Notes: generated by a model from the sequence alone, not told the origin. A stretch of DNA of 64,000 nt from Streptomyces adelaidensis (GCF_016598475.1 NZ_JAEMUX010000025.1:37008-101007), one strand, 5' to 3'. Shown: positions 9,098 to 16,536, counted from the first letter of the stretch. A program made the numbers and translations.

Positions 9098-9175
9098 CTG
9101 AACCACTGAACCACTGAACCACTGAACCACTGAACCACTGAACCACTGGATTGCCGAATTGCCGAATTGCCGAAT
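9098..9175. repeat. Tandem repeats in the lasA-lasC spacer (9-mer x6, then 8-mer x3)
   Basis: Six head-to-tail copies of CTGAACCAC (9098 to about 9150) run directly into about three copies of ATTGCCGA (to about 9175). They lie between the lasso precursor gene and the cyclase gene and would be transcribed in the intergenic part of the operon mRNA. The unit lengths (9 and 8 bp) mean copy number could change by slippage, altering the distance between lasA and lasC. Confidence 0.9.
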
Positions 9176-9259
9176 TTGCGAAGTTTCGAATTGTCGGACT
9201 GGCGAATTGCGGCCGCGGCCGGGAATCGCTGCATCCGGCCCGAAAGGGCGGCGGGCATC

Positions 9260-9311
9260 GATCCCGGCCGTGACCCGTCACATGTGACGTGAGGCGGTGA
9301 CGATCGGGATC
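9260..9311 (-). promoter_or_regulatory. Stem-loop directly after lasA, possible attenuator
   Basis: Inverted arms GATCCCG (9260-9266) and CGGGATC (9305-9311, overlapping the lasA stop codon) enclose a perfect 14-bp palindrome CGTCACATGTGACG (9276-9289). There is no T tract, so it is not a classical terminator. A structure at this position commonly lets precursor mRNA outnumber enzyme mRNA in RiPP operons; that role is inference. Confidence 0.5.
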
Positions 9312-9444
9312 AACAGATGTTGTGCTGTGCGGGCATCTCGAAGAAGTTGAACCCGCAACCGGTGGTCAGTTCCGAGAATTCGGCGACCTCGGCCACGGCC
9401 GGCGGCTCGTACACCGGCTTCTCGTCCATCTGGGGCTGCTCCAT
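9310..9444 (-). CDS. Lasso peptide precursor (lasA)
   Basis: 44-aa precursor. Leader residues 1-28 carry the RRE-binding pattern Y12-x2-P15-x-V17 ... F23 and end in ELTT, with Thr27 at the penultimate position required for lasso processing. The predicted core is GCGFNFFEMPAQHNIC (16 aa): Gly1 to Glu8 would give an 8-residue macrolactam, leaving an 8-residue tail. Cys2 (ring) and Cys16 (C-terminus) could form a ring-tail disulfide. If cleavage falls one residue later, Cys1 to Glu7 would give a 7-residue ring, with Thr28 then penultimate. The ATG at 9444 has AAGGAG 7 nt upstream. First gene of the cluster. I do not recognise this core as a named lasso peptide. Confidence 0.9.
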   Translation of the reverse strand: MEQPQMDEKPVYEPPAVAEVAEFSELTTGCGFNFFEMPAQHNIC

Positions 9445-10000
9445 CGCATGGCTCCTTCCGTGCGCGGCGGAAATTCCGGATACATGCTGCGATGTGGGAG
9501 GTACGCCCCACAAGGGGCGATTTTCGCCGCTACGGGAGAGCGGAGGGCGAGTGAATATTCGAGTTTAGGGGCCCGTCCTTGCCTGAATGCCTCAGGTGGA
9601 GCCGGATTCCGCTCGCGCGGGCGATGATGCGCCCTCGGGGCCCGCGCTGTCCAGCTTCCTCCGGGCAAACCCGCCACCCCGGTGATTCGGCCTCCCCGAC
9701 GCGATCTTCGACCCCGGGAAAGGAATTCATCGCGCCATGGTCGTTTTCCGTTCTCCGCTAATCCGACAATGGCTGAAAGCGCCGGGCGACGGGCCGGGCG
9801 ACGGGCCGTGCGACGGGCCTGGCGATATGGCGGACGCGCGGACATGAGGGCGAGGCCCAGGACGCGGGAGGTGGTCCTGGGCCTCGCGTGCGCGCCCGGT
9901 GGCTATGGGCGCGCGGGAGTGGATCGGCGGCGTACCGGTTGTGGGCCGGCGGTGGATCAGAGGCAGATCAGAGGCAGATCAGAGGCAGATCATCGAGGGA
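9445..10000. other. Intergenic region upstream of lasA
   Basis: 556 bp without a credible gene. The part next to lasA should hold its promoter and 5' leader: about 60-120 bp upstream the DNA is unusually AT-rich for this genome (around GAATATTCGAG, 9550-9562), and CGCCCCTTGTGGGGCG (about 9507-9522) can fold in the leader. Further right are two tandem repeats: four 12-bp GGGCGACGGGCC-like units (9784-9831) and three-plus 11-bp GATCAGAGGCA units (9955-9993). No regulator gene is adjacent to the lasso operon. Confidence 0.6.
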
Positions 10001-10681
10001 TCAGCCGACGTTGCTGAGGGCGGCCCGGTGGCTGCTCTTGGCGCCGATGACGCTCTGCCCCTTGTAGGCGGCCTTGCCGAAGGACTTCACCTGCGGAATG
10101 GCGGCCCAGGAGGTCGTGGCGCCGAAGCCCTTCACATTGACCCGGCCGTGCTTGATCTCGACGGCCGCGTTGACGTTGGTGACCTTGGCGGTGGCCTTGG
10201 CCCGCTTCGGGCCCTTGCCGGCGGTCGGGTAGCTGATGGTGAGGGTCTCGCTGGTGACCGGGATGCGGAAGATCTCCTGGGTCACCGTGAAGCTGACGGT
10301 GGTCGTGCGGTTCTTGTCCTTGGAGACGGTGGAGGACGCCTTGGTGACGAAGCGCACTTCCTTGTTGTACGGGTCGGTGATGGCGACCGGCTTCCCCACC
10401 GGCCCCGCGACCTTGCCGAGCAGCGCCCGGTAGATCCTGCGGTCCTGGAGGTCCTTCACGAAGACGGCCTGCTGACCCTTGCTGAGCCCCTGGAACTTCT
10501 TCAGGGTCACCTTCGCCGCGGGCGACTCCTGGGCCTTGAGGTACTTGGTGTAACCGGCGACGGTCAGCTTGACCGCCGGCGCCGCCTGCTCCACGGCCTG
10601 GGCCGTGGGCGCGAGTACGGCGAGACCGGCGACCGTCGCGACGGCCGCGGTCGTCAGTCGACCGGTGGTGGAAGTGAACAT
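10001..10681 (-). CDS. Exported protein of unknown function
   Basis: 226 aa with a clear Sec signal peptide (TTAAVATVAGLAVLAPTAQA, cleavage about residue 29). The mature protein is basic, Lys/Val/Thr-rich, has no Cys and alternates hydrophobic and polar residues in a way that suggests beta strands (for example RTTTVSFTVTQEIFRIPVTSETLTISYP). I do not recognise a family. It appears monocistronic: an array of repeats separates it from the upstream beta-lactamase gene. Secreted, non-enzymatic proteins of this kind are frequent in Streptomyces. Confidence 0.75.
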   Translation of the reverse strand: MFTSTTGRLTTAAVATVAGLAVLAPTAQAVEQAAPAVKLTVAGYTKYLKAQESPAAKVTLKKFQGLSKGQQAVFVKDLQDRRIYRALLGKVAGPVGKPVAITDPYNKEVRFVTKASSTVSKDKNRTTTVSFTVTQEIFRIPVTSETLTISYPTAGKGPKRAKATAKVTNVNAAVEIKHGRVNVKGFGATTSWAAIPQVKSFGKAAYKGQSVIGAKSSHRAALSNVG

Positions 10682-10770
10682 GTGAGGCTCCCCGTGGACG
10701 TGGTGCGTTCAGCTGCACCAACGACCCTACGAACCCGGCCACTTCGCGGAAATTGTCTCTCCAGCCAGCA

Positions 10771-10858
10771 CCCGAAAGGGCGCTGCCCGAAAGGGCGCTG
10801 CCCGAAAGGGCGCTGCCCGAAGGGGCAGTGGCCGTTCGGGCAGTGGCCGTTCGGGCGG
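10771..10858. repeat. Direct and inverted CCCGAAAGGGC repeat cluster
   Basis: Four near-identical 15-bp units (GCCCGAAAGGGCGCT-like) are followed by two copies of AGTGGCCGTTCGGGC. Each unit contains a short palindrome (CCCGAAAGGG or CCGTTCGG), so the cluster can form several small hairpins. It lies between the beta-lactamase stop and the 10001-10681 gene and may act as a transcript end or a recombination-prone spacer. Confidence 0.75.
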
Positions 10859-10937
10859 TACCGGGTGACCCTGGCCCGACGGCTGCTCGGGACCGGCCCT
10901 GAGTCACCCGTGGCCCCACGACCGCACACGGTCTCCG

Positions 10938-11882
10938 TCAGGTGAGTGCCGCCGCCACCAGCCCGGCGGCCCTGGCCACCAGCGGGTTGTCCGTGGGTCC
11001 GGCGGGGTCGTGCTTGGTGGACAACACGGCCAGTACGAGGGGGGGACGCCCGGGCGGCCAGACGACGCCCACGTCGTTGGCGACGCCGTACGCCGCGCCG
11101 CCCCCGGTCTTGTCCGCGAGGGTCCAGCCGGGTGGCAGACCGGCGCGGAAACGCTGGACGTTGGTCGTGTTGGCGATCAGCCACGCGGTCAGCCGTTCCC
11201 GGTCCGCGTCCGCCAGCGCCCGCCCGAGAACGAGCCGTGCGTACGTCTTCGCGACCGCCCGTGGGCTGGTGGTGTCCGTCTTGCGCCACGGCTCCGCCGA
11301 GTTCAACTCGGGCTCCCAGCGGTCGAGCCGGGTCGTCCGGTCCCCGAGCGAGCGGGAGAACCGGGTGACCGAGGTCGGCCCGCCCAACTCGCGCAGCAGC
11401 AGGTTCGCCGCCCCGTTGTCACTGTGGGAGACGGTCGCGGCGCACAACTCCTCGACGGTCATACCGCCCGCGACGTTCTCGTCCCGGCCCGTGACCGGGG
11501 CGTACCCCGACGCCGTGACGTACTCCCTGGTGTAGTGGATCCGCTTCGCGAGGTACTCACCGTCGCGGTCGAGGTCCCGTAAGACCGACCCCACGGCGAG
11601 CGTCTTGAACACCGAACACATCGGGAACAGCTCGTCGGCCCGATGCACCACACTCCGCCCCGTGGCCGTGTCGTAAGCGAAGACCCCCAGCCGCGCGGCG
11701 TACTCCTCCTCCAACTCCCGCAACCGCCCCGAAACCCCTCCGGCGCCACCGCCACCCGACGCACGCGCCACCCCGCCCGGCCCACCGACCGCGAACACCG
11801 CCCCGGCACCGAGGGCGAGCGCGGCGCGGCGAGGGGGCCGAGACGAGTTGTCCATCCCACTCACGCGATTCATCCCATCCAT
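10938..11882 (-). CDS. Class A serine beta-lactamase
   Basis: Secreted penicillin-hydrolysing enzyme, about 314 aa. A Tat-like leader (RPPRRAALALGAGAVFAVGG) is followed by all class A motifs: S90-V-F-K93 (active-site SxxK), S154-D-N156, E190-P-E-L-N194 (general-base Glu of ExxLN) and K258-T-G. The overall length is normal. The start is unclear: the ATG at 11882 has GGAG 8 nt upstream, a GTG three codons earlier is also possible, and an internal MDNSSRPPRR could serve. The sequence shows a catalytically complete enzyme. No regulator (blaR/blaI or ampR type) is adjacent. Confidence 0.93.
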   Translation of the reverse strand: MDGMNRVSGMDNSSRPPRRAALALGAGAVFAVGGPGGVARASGGGGAGGVSGRLRELEEEYAARLGVFAYDTATGRSVVHRADELFPMCSVFKTLAVGSVLRDLDRDGEYLAKRIHYTREYVTASGYAPVTGRDENVAGGMTVEELCAATVSHSDNGAANLLLRELGGPTSVTRFSRSLGDRTTRLDRWEPELNSAEPWRKTDTTSPRAVAKTYARLVLGRALADADRERLTAWLIANTTNVQRFRAGLPPGWTLADKTGGGAAYGVANDVGVVWPPGRPPLVLAVLSTKHDPAGPTDNPLVARAAGLVAAALT

Positions 11883-11930
11883 GTCATTCACTCCGCTGGT
11901 CGTGATCTCTCTTATACGAGCGGCCCCGCG

Positions 11931-12518
11931 TCAGTTCCGGGTCTCTCCCAGCGCTGAGCGCAGCCAGTCCAGAGACCCGGTCGCCAGGACCGCGTCGGCG
12001 AGTTCGTTGGCCGACTTGGTGGTGTGCCGACGGCGGCTGTTGCCGATCCAGCGCTGTGCGTTCTCGTAGCCCTGGGCCTTGTACTCGATGCCCTGGATCA
12101 TGCATTCGAGTTTGTCGGCGTCCCGGGCGCAGATCGCCTCGGCGGATTCCTTCGCCTCGTATTCGGCGACGAGTTCCCGCACGGCTGAGGCCAGGATCTC
12201 GGGCATACCGGCGACCTGGTCGGCGGTGACCGCCTGAGGGTCCGCCTCGGTGGCGTACTTCTTCCCGAGGTGGTTCACGTCACCGGTCCTCGTCTCCTGG
12301 GAGTCGTGCCACACCGCGAGGTACGCGGCCCGCGCGGGGTCGGCGCCTTCGAGATTCGCGGTGATCGTCGCGAGGAGAGCGGTGCGCCAGGAGTGCTCCG
12401 CCACCGACTCGGGGTCGCGTACGCCGGCCATCCACCAGCCGGTGCGCTTGGTCTGCTTCAGCGTCCCCGCCTCGTACAGGAAGCGCGCGAGGGGGGTGCC
12501 CAGCGGCCCGATCCCCCA
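11931..12518 (-). pseudogene. HD-domain phosphohydrolase, 5' end lost
   Basis: About 195 readable codons matching the HD-domain nucleotidase (YfbR/HDDC2-like) family. SVAEHSWRTALLA and AVWHDSQETRTGDV supply the metal-binding His and His-Asp residues, with ADKLEC further on. Such enzymes hydrolyse 5'-deoxynucleotides. The family N-terminus resembles GPLGTPLARFLYEAGTLK, which is present, but the frame runs upstream without any ATG, GTG or TTG at the expected place and enters the start of an oppositely oriented ImmA-type fragment at about 12,520. The true 5' end and promoter therefore seem to have been removed by rearrangement. Confidence 0.7.
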
Positions 12519-12519
12519 T

Positions 12520-13200
12520 GTGACTCGACTGCTCGAAGCCCATGGCGCCGTCGTCCTAGAACTACCGGCTATGTCCAAACGAGTGGACGCCTTCTCGCAC
12601 TGGTACGGGAGCAGGCCGTTGGTCTTCCGGAACCCTGCCAAGAACGACAAGGCTCGGTCGCGATTCGATGCGGCTCACGAGGCTGGGCACTTGGTCATGC
12701 ACCTTGACGCTGAGCCCGGCAGCCGCATTATCGAGAACCAGGCGCACGACTTCGCCGCCGAGTTTTTGATGCCCAGAGCCGAGATCCTTGCGGAGCTGCC
12801 GCAGAGGCTTGACTGGGAGGCGCTCTACGGGCTGAAGCGACGTTGGGGGACTTCCCTCAAGGCTCTCATCTACCGTGCCCATGCTCTCGGTGCCTTCCGG
12901 GACACGACGTACAAGCGCGCCATGATGATGCTCTCTCAGCACGGCGATCCGGAGCCTTGCGACCTCGGACCTCGTGAAGCGCCCCTGCTGCTGGAAAAGG
13001 CGGTCCGCCTCTGTGAGGAGACGGGCGTTTCATTCGATGATCTTGTCTCCCGCTCGGGCCTGCCGTTCGAGCTCGCGAACGAGGTCTACGCGACCGCGAC
13101 CATGACGAGACCACGCCTCGCCCTAGATGCATCCGAGGAGGGTGAGGCGTCGCCGGACGCCTCTGAAGTGCTGACGCTGAGATGTGAATCCGGCGTCCCA
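12520..13200 (+). pseudogene. ImmA/IrrE-type metallopeptidase gene fragment, N-terminus missing
   Basis: Reads from GTG 12520 as VTRLLEAHGAVVLELP then RVDAFSHWYG and the zinc motif HEAGHLVMH (HExxH), followed by FAAEFLMPRAEI and the second helical part of ImmA/IrrE (DUF955) proteins. Complete relatives in Streptomyces are near 400 aa with an XRE helix-turn-helix at the N-terminus; that DNA-binding part is absent here. The frame has no stop before the IS110 element, so the C-terminus is also displaced. Interpreted as a decayed antitoxin/regulator-protease gene cut at about 12,520. Confidence 0.7.
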
Positions 13201-13211
13201 CGGGCATCTTT

Positions 13212-13240
13212 GAGTGCGGCCTCGCTGCGAGGCCGCACTC
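13212..13240. terminator. Perfect 13-bp inverted repeat beside the IS110 transposase
   Basis: GAGTGCGGCCTCG (13212-13224), a CTG loop, then CGAGGCCGCACTC (13228-13240). It lies 15 bp beyond the transposase stop codon, so it is positioned as its transcription terminator and may also be a sub-terminal structure of the element. No long T tract on either side, as is usual in Streptomyces. Confidence 0.6.
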
Positions 13241-13254
13241 CTGTCGAGCGCGGT

Positions 13255-14505
13255 TCAGGCGGGTCCGGTTCCTGCAGGTTCTATGGTGACGTCGAAACCG
13301 AGTGCTTCGAGCTGGGCGGTCAGCCGCCTGGCGCGTTGCTCGGGGCTGAATCGCCTCGCTGCCCAGTCGGGGCCCAACTCCCGGTAGGGCACCTGGTCGT
13401 GGACGATGTGCCAGTAGGCAACGACGATGTCGTGACGGGTCGCACCGAGAGCCTTGAAGCCGCCCGCCCGGCCTTTGATCTGCATGTGATGCGCGTGCAG
13501 ATAGGTGCCCTTGGCCTTTACCGCGCCCCAGGCCGCTTCGGTCAGCGCGGCCTTCAGCCACTTCGGACCGGGCCGGCTGCGTCCGCCCCTGCGCTTGCCG
13601 CCCGAAGCATGATTACCCGGACACACCCCCGCCCAGGAGGCGAGATGAGCCGAGGACGGGAACGCCGACATGTCCAGACCGATCTCGGCGATCAGCACCT
13701 GGGCGACCTTCGCCCCGACCCCGGGGATGGTCTGGATCAGCTCCAGGACCTCCTGGTGCGGGGCAAGCCGGATCGCGATCTCCGCATCGTAGGCGTCGAG
13801 CCGCTGCTCCAGCCCGTCGATATGCGCCAGCAGACCACGCACGATGACGCCGTGGTGCTCAATACGGAAGCGGTGCTCGAGAGCCTCCTCCAGGGCCTCC
13901 CGCTTCGAGCGGAGGCGTCCCTTGGCCAGCGCGGCCAGCTCCACCGGCGAGGTCACCCCGTCCAGCAGCGCCTCCAGCACGGCCCGCGCCGTCTTCGACC
14001 ACACCTGCGAGGCCACCGAGGTCAGCTTGATACCGGCGTCCTGCAGCACCTTCTCCAGCCGCTGGACCACCCGCACCCGCTCCTGGGACACCGCCGTACG
14101 CGCCCGCGTCAGATCCCGCAGCTCACGAAACTCCTGCACCGGCACGAACGACGGCCGCACCAGACCGCACTCCAGGATCCGGGCGATCCACACCGAATCA
14201 GCGACATCGGTCTTGCGGCCGGGCACGTTCCTCAGATGCGCCGCGTTCACCAGCCAACAGGTGAACCGCCCCTCCAACGAGGCGAAGACGGGCTTCCAGT
14301 ACACCCCCGTCGCTTCCATGCCGACCAGCTCCACGCTTTCGCAGGCCAGCCAGTCACCCAGGTCGGCCAGCGCGCGCACGGTGGTCTTGAAGGTCCGGGT
14401 CTCCGTCGCCCGTGAACCTCTGCGCTGCCCCGGTGCGCGGACCGTCGCCACCGCCGTGTCCCGGTGCACGTCCAGTCCGGCACACCGCTCGAAGATCACC
14501 TGCAT
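13255..14505 (-). CDS. IS110-family transposase
   Basis: 416-aa DEDD recombinase. The N-terminal RuvC-like domain shows Asp in CAGLDVHRDT, Glu in GMEATGVYW and two Asp residues in KTDVADSVWIA. The C-terminal Transposase_20 domain contains IPGVGAKVAQVLIAEIG (helix-hairpin-helix) and a Ser nucleophile candidate in FPSSAHLASWAGVCPGNHASGGKRR. The ATG at 14505 is chosen because GGAGG precedes it at normal spacing; an in-frame start at 14529 is less likely. The gene is intact, so the element may be active. Confidence 0.93.
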   Translation of the reverse strand: MQVIFERCAGLDVHRDTAVATVRAPGQRRGSRATETRTFKTTVRALADLGDWLACESVELVGMEATGVYWKPVFASLEGRFTCWLVNAAHLRNVPGRKTDVADSVWIARILECGLVRPSFVPVQEFRELRDLTRARTAVSQERVRVVQRLEKVLQDAGIKLTSVASQVWSKTARAVLEALLDGVTSPVELAALAKGRLRSKREALEEALEHRFRIEHHGVIVRGLLAHIDGLEQRLDAYDAEIAIRLAPHQEVLELIQTIPGVGAKVAQVLIAEIGLDMSAFPSSAHLASWAGVCPGNHASGGKRRGGRSRPGPKWLKAALTEAAWGAVKAKGTYLHAHHMQIKGRAGGFKALGATRHDIVVAYWHIVHDQVPYRELGPDWAARRFSPEQRARRLTAQLEALGFDVTIEPAGTGPA

Positions 14506-14915
14506 GCCCGGCCTCCTCCGTGACAGCACCCATCAACGTGCCGTCCGGAAGGGGCCTACTGATCCAAAGAGTCTGAGATTCGCGCTCGCAGCAGCAGTCA
14601 ACAATCCCTCAAGCCCCAGCGTCATACTTTTCCCCGGACTCGTGGATACCAAGCGTCACCGACGTCTGCCCGGACCGCACCCCACCAGCATGCGAACGGC
14701 GCCACAGAGCACTCAACCCGCGTGAGGAAGCGAACTAGCCACCGACCGGGAGCTGTCGCGCGCCCCGGATTCTCATCCCGCCACGGTGCCGGCGCACAGC
14801 GCCGTCATGGGTACTTTTCCCAGGTTGATGTCCGCTGCTGTCTGGCGCTCGTCTACGCGTCATGGGATCAGCCGAAGGTGAACCGCCCCACGTCGAATGG
14901 AGCCATGGGCGCGGG
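14506..14915. other. Non-coding region upstream of the IS110 transposase
   Basis: 410 bp without a gene I can support. The half nearest the transposase is expected to contain the element's outer end and its promoter. The half nearest the acetyltransferase (14720-14915) shows no recognised coding remnant or strong terminator. In IS110-group elements this position encodes the guide RNA; I cannot fold it here. Confidence 0.5.
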
Positions 14916-15455
14916 TCAGTGGCTGGCGCGGATCATTACGGTGAGGACCGGCGAGGCCGGTGAGGGCTGGCTCTGCCCAATGCCCTCGTACCCCCACGAC
15001 TCGTAGAGCGCGTGAACCTTCCCTTCCCCAGCGGCCGGGTTGACCATAAGCGTGACGTACGGTTCCTCACAGGTGGCGAGGAGGGCGTCGTGGATGCGGC
15101 GGGCGGTGCCGGTCTTCCGCCAAGTCGGCCGGACGCCGATCTCCTTCAAGGCCACGGCCGGATGCTCGGTGTACTTGTCCGCCGGCGTCGGGCTGGTGCG
15201 CTGCCAATACCGATCGCCGTGTTCGATGGTGTTGCCGTAGGCGTAGCCGACCGGATGGCCGTTCGCGTATGCGAGGACGGCCGTGAATCCGGGCTCGGTG
15301 CTATGCCGGTCGATGCGTTCGCCGAACGCGGTGACCGCATAGTTCGGCAGGTGGAGCAGTGGGGCGCGCACGTCGGCGTACACGTCGAGGAGGTCGCCGC
15401 GGGCGGTGTCGAGGGTGGTGAACGTGCGCAGTTCGATGGCAGGTGCCGTGGTCAT
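14916..15455 (-). CDS. GNAT-family N-acetyltransferase
   Basis: 179-aa acetyl-CoA-dependent acyltransferase. The GNAT core is seen as a strand FTAVLAYANGHPVGYAYGN, then VALKEIGVRPTWRKTGTARRIHDALL, the acetyl-CoA-binding loop (family Q/RxxGxG/A, here R-K-T-G-T-A), and PYVTLMVNPAAGEGKVHALYESWGY, the usual GNAT C-terminal motif. The substrate is unknown. Its ATG overlaps the stop of the frameshifted regulator gene upstream (ATGA). It lies divergent from the lanthipeptide genes and may belong to the same locus, perhaps in self-protection; that is a guess. Confidence 0.82.
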   Translation of the reverse strand: MTTAPAIELRTFTTLDTARGDLLDVYADVRAPLLHLPNYAVTAFGERIDRHSTEPGFTAVLAYANGHPVGYAYGNTIEHGDRYWQRTSPTPADKYTEHPAVALKEIGVRPTWRKTGTARRIHDALLATCEEPYVTLMVNPAAGEGKVHALYESWGYEGIGQSQPSPASPVLTVMIRASH

Positions 15456-16439
15456 GCGGCCATCCTCCAGGCGGCGGTGTGCTCGGTCCAGGTCTGCACG
15501 CTGGAACCGCCCGGCGCGATGGCGCGCAGCGCAGCCCCGAACTCCTGCAGCATGCGCGTCACCCGGGCGTGCTGGGTAGCGGCCTCGGCGGGGACCTTCA
15601 TCGCGGTGGCCGTGGCGGCGTCGGGTGCGCCCTGGGCGAGTTGGGCGTGGGCGAGCCGGGTCGTAGTGATGGCCCGGGACCGGATCATGTGGGGCCGGAG
15701 GGCGGACAGGCAGCGGTGGGCGTGGTACTCGGCGGTGGAGTAGTCGCCGAGCGCCAAGTGCGCTGACAGGGCCAGGGAGTCCAGCTCGGCCTGGTCGTAG
15801 AAGGCGAGCATCCACACCGGTCGGTAGTCGGCGGGGTCGGCGCGCAGCATGGCGTCCTGGGCCTGCTCGAAGGCACGACGGGTGCCGGCGCGGTCCTGTG
15901 CCGACCCGTGAATGGCCCCCTGGCGAGCCAGGCCGAGAGACGCGAACAGGGGGTCTCGGCGTGTGAGGTGCAGGTTGCGGGCGACGTCGTTGGCGGCGAA
16001 CGCGTCGGCAGGTCGGCCCATGTGGCGGTACATGGTGCCCGCGTGGCTCCAGATGCGGAACTTGATCTCCTGGTCGCCGGACATCTCAGCGAGGGCCTGC
16101 GCCTCACGCATGTGCGCCTTCGCAACATCGTAACGGCGGCCGTCGATGGCCGCCCACATCGCCGAGGAGCGGAACGCGGCTGCGGAGGCGTAGAGGTTGC
16201 TGCGTACACGCTGGCTGGCTGCCGGCGTTCTGGAGGTTCAGGGCCTCGTCGGCCAGCGCGGCGGCCCGCTGCTCGATGCCGAGTTGGCCGCCGTGGCGGT
16301 GGTCGCTGGCGATGATCTCGGCGAAGCGCTTCTGTAGACGGTCGACGTCGCTCATGCCGATGCGGCGCGATGCGGTGCCGGGCGAGGCTGCTGCGGCGGC
16401 AGCCGCTGCGATGCCGCCGACGAGGGAACGGCGCTTCAT
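15452..16439 (-). pseudogene. Helical-repeat regulator-like gene with a 4-bp frameshift
   Basis: The first part (from 16439) reads MKRRSLVGGIAAAAAAAASP, then RRIGMSDVDRLQKRFAEIIA and ADEALNLQNAGS. The second part, in another frame, reads QRVRSNLYASAAAFRSSAMW, then TPR-like helices to the stop at 15452. The two halves join exactly if one copy of a duplicated 4-bp unit (CTGGCTGGCTG, 16211-16221) is removed. Intact relatives are SARP/XRE-associated TPR-type proteins near RiPP clusters, often with an N-terminal helix-turn-helix that is not seen here. It is either inactivated, phase-variable, or carries a sequencing error. Confidence 0.72.
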
Positions 16440-16536
16440 GTCTCTCGTTGAGATCGCCGACCCGGCGGGTCTGGTCAATCTGACCGACGACGGCTGCGGC
16501 TCCACCTGCGGAGCCTGCACCACCAACGTCGCCTGA
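16438..16536 (+). CDS. FxLD-type lanthipeptide precursor (short leader)
   Basis: 32-aa peptide beginning MSLVEIADPAGLVNLTDDGC. The C-terminal core DGCGSTCGACTTNVA holds three Cys (20, 24, 27) and Ser/Thr residues (22, 23, 28, 29) available for dehydration and lanthionine formation. The LTDDGCGSTC block is typical of FxLD lantibiotics. The usual longer leader with F-x-L-D is absent: the codon before the Met is Phe (F-M-S-L-V-E-I), so a start further upstream or a trimmed leader is possible. The ATG shares bases with the start codon of the divergent regulator. GAGGGA lies 10 nt upstream. The dehydratase gene follows after 89 bp. Confidence 0.72.
   Translation: MSLVEIADPAGLVNLTDDGCGSTCGACTTNVA

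Larger units (their letters stand above)
13205..14720 (-). mobile_element. IS110-family insertion element (ends approximate)
   Basis: A single transposase gene with a non-coding stretch upstream of its start. IS110 elements usually lack terminal inverted repeats and target duplications, so I cannot place the ends exactly; the limits given are estimates. The left end abuts the ImmA-type gene remnant. The DNA upstream of the transposase (14506 to about 14720) is where members of the IS110 group encode their guide (bridge) RNA. Confidence 0.6.

Noticed and set aside
9098..9175. Possible coding extension of lasC through the repeats
   Set aside because: The frame is open but encodes a repetitive Trp/Phe/Ser stretch with no family similarity; the ATG at 9051 has a strong ribosome site.
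10938..11891. Beta-lactamase-like D-alanyl-D-alanine carboxypeptidase instead of a beta-lactamase
   Set aside because: The ExxLN, SDN and KTG motifs together indicate a class A beta-lactamase.
12250..14415. Single long plus-strand protein across the ImmA fragment and the IS110 element
   Set aside because: Only the first third matches a family; the rest is antisense to the transposase gene.
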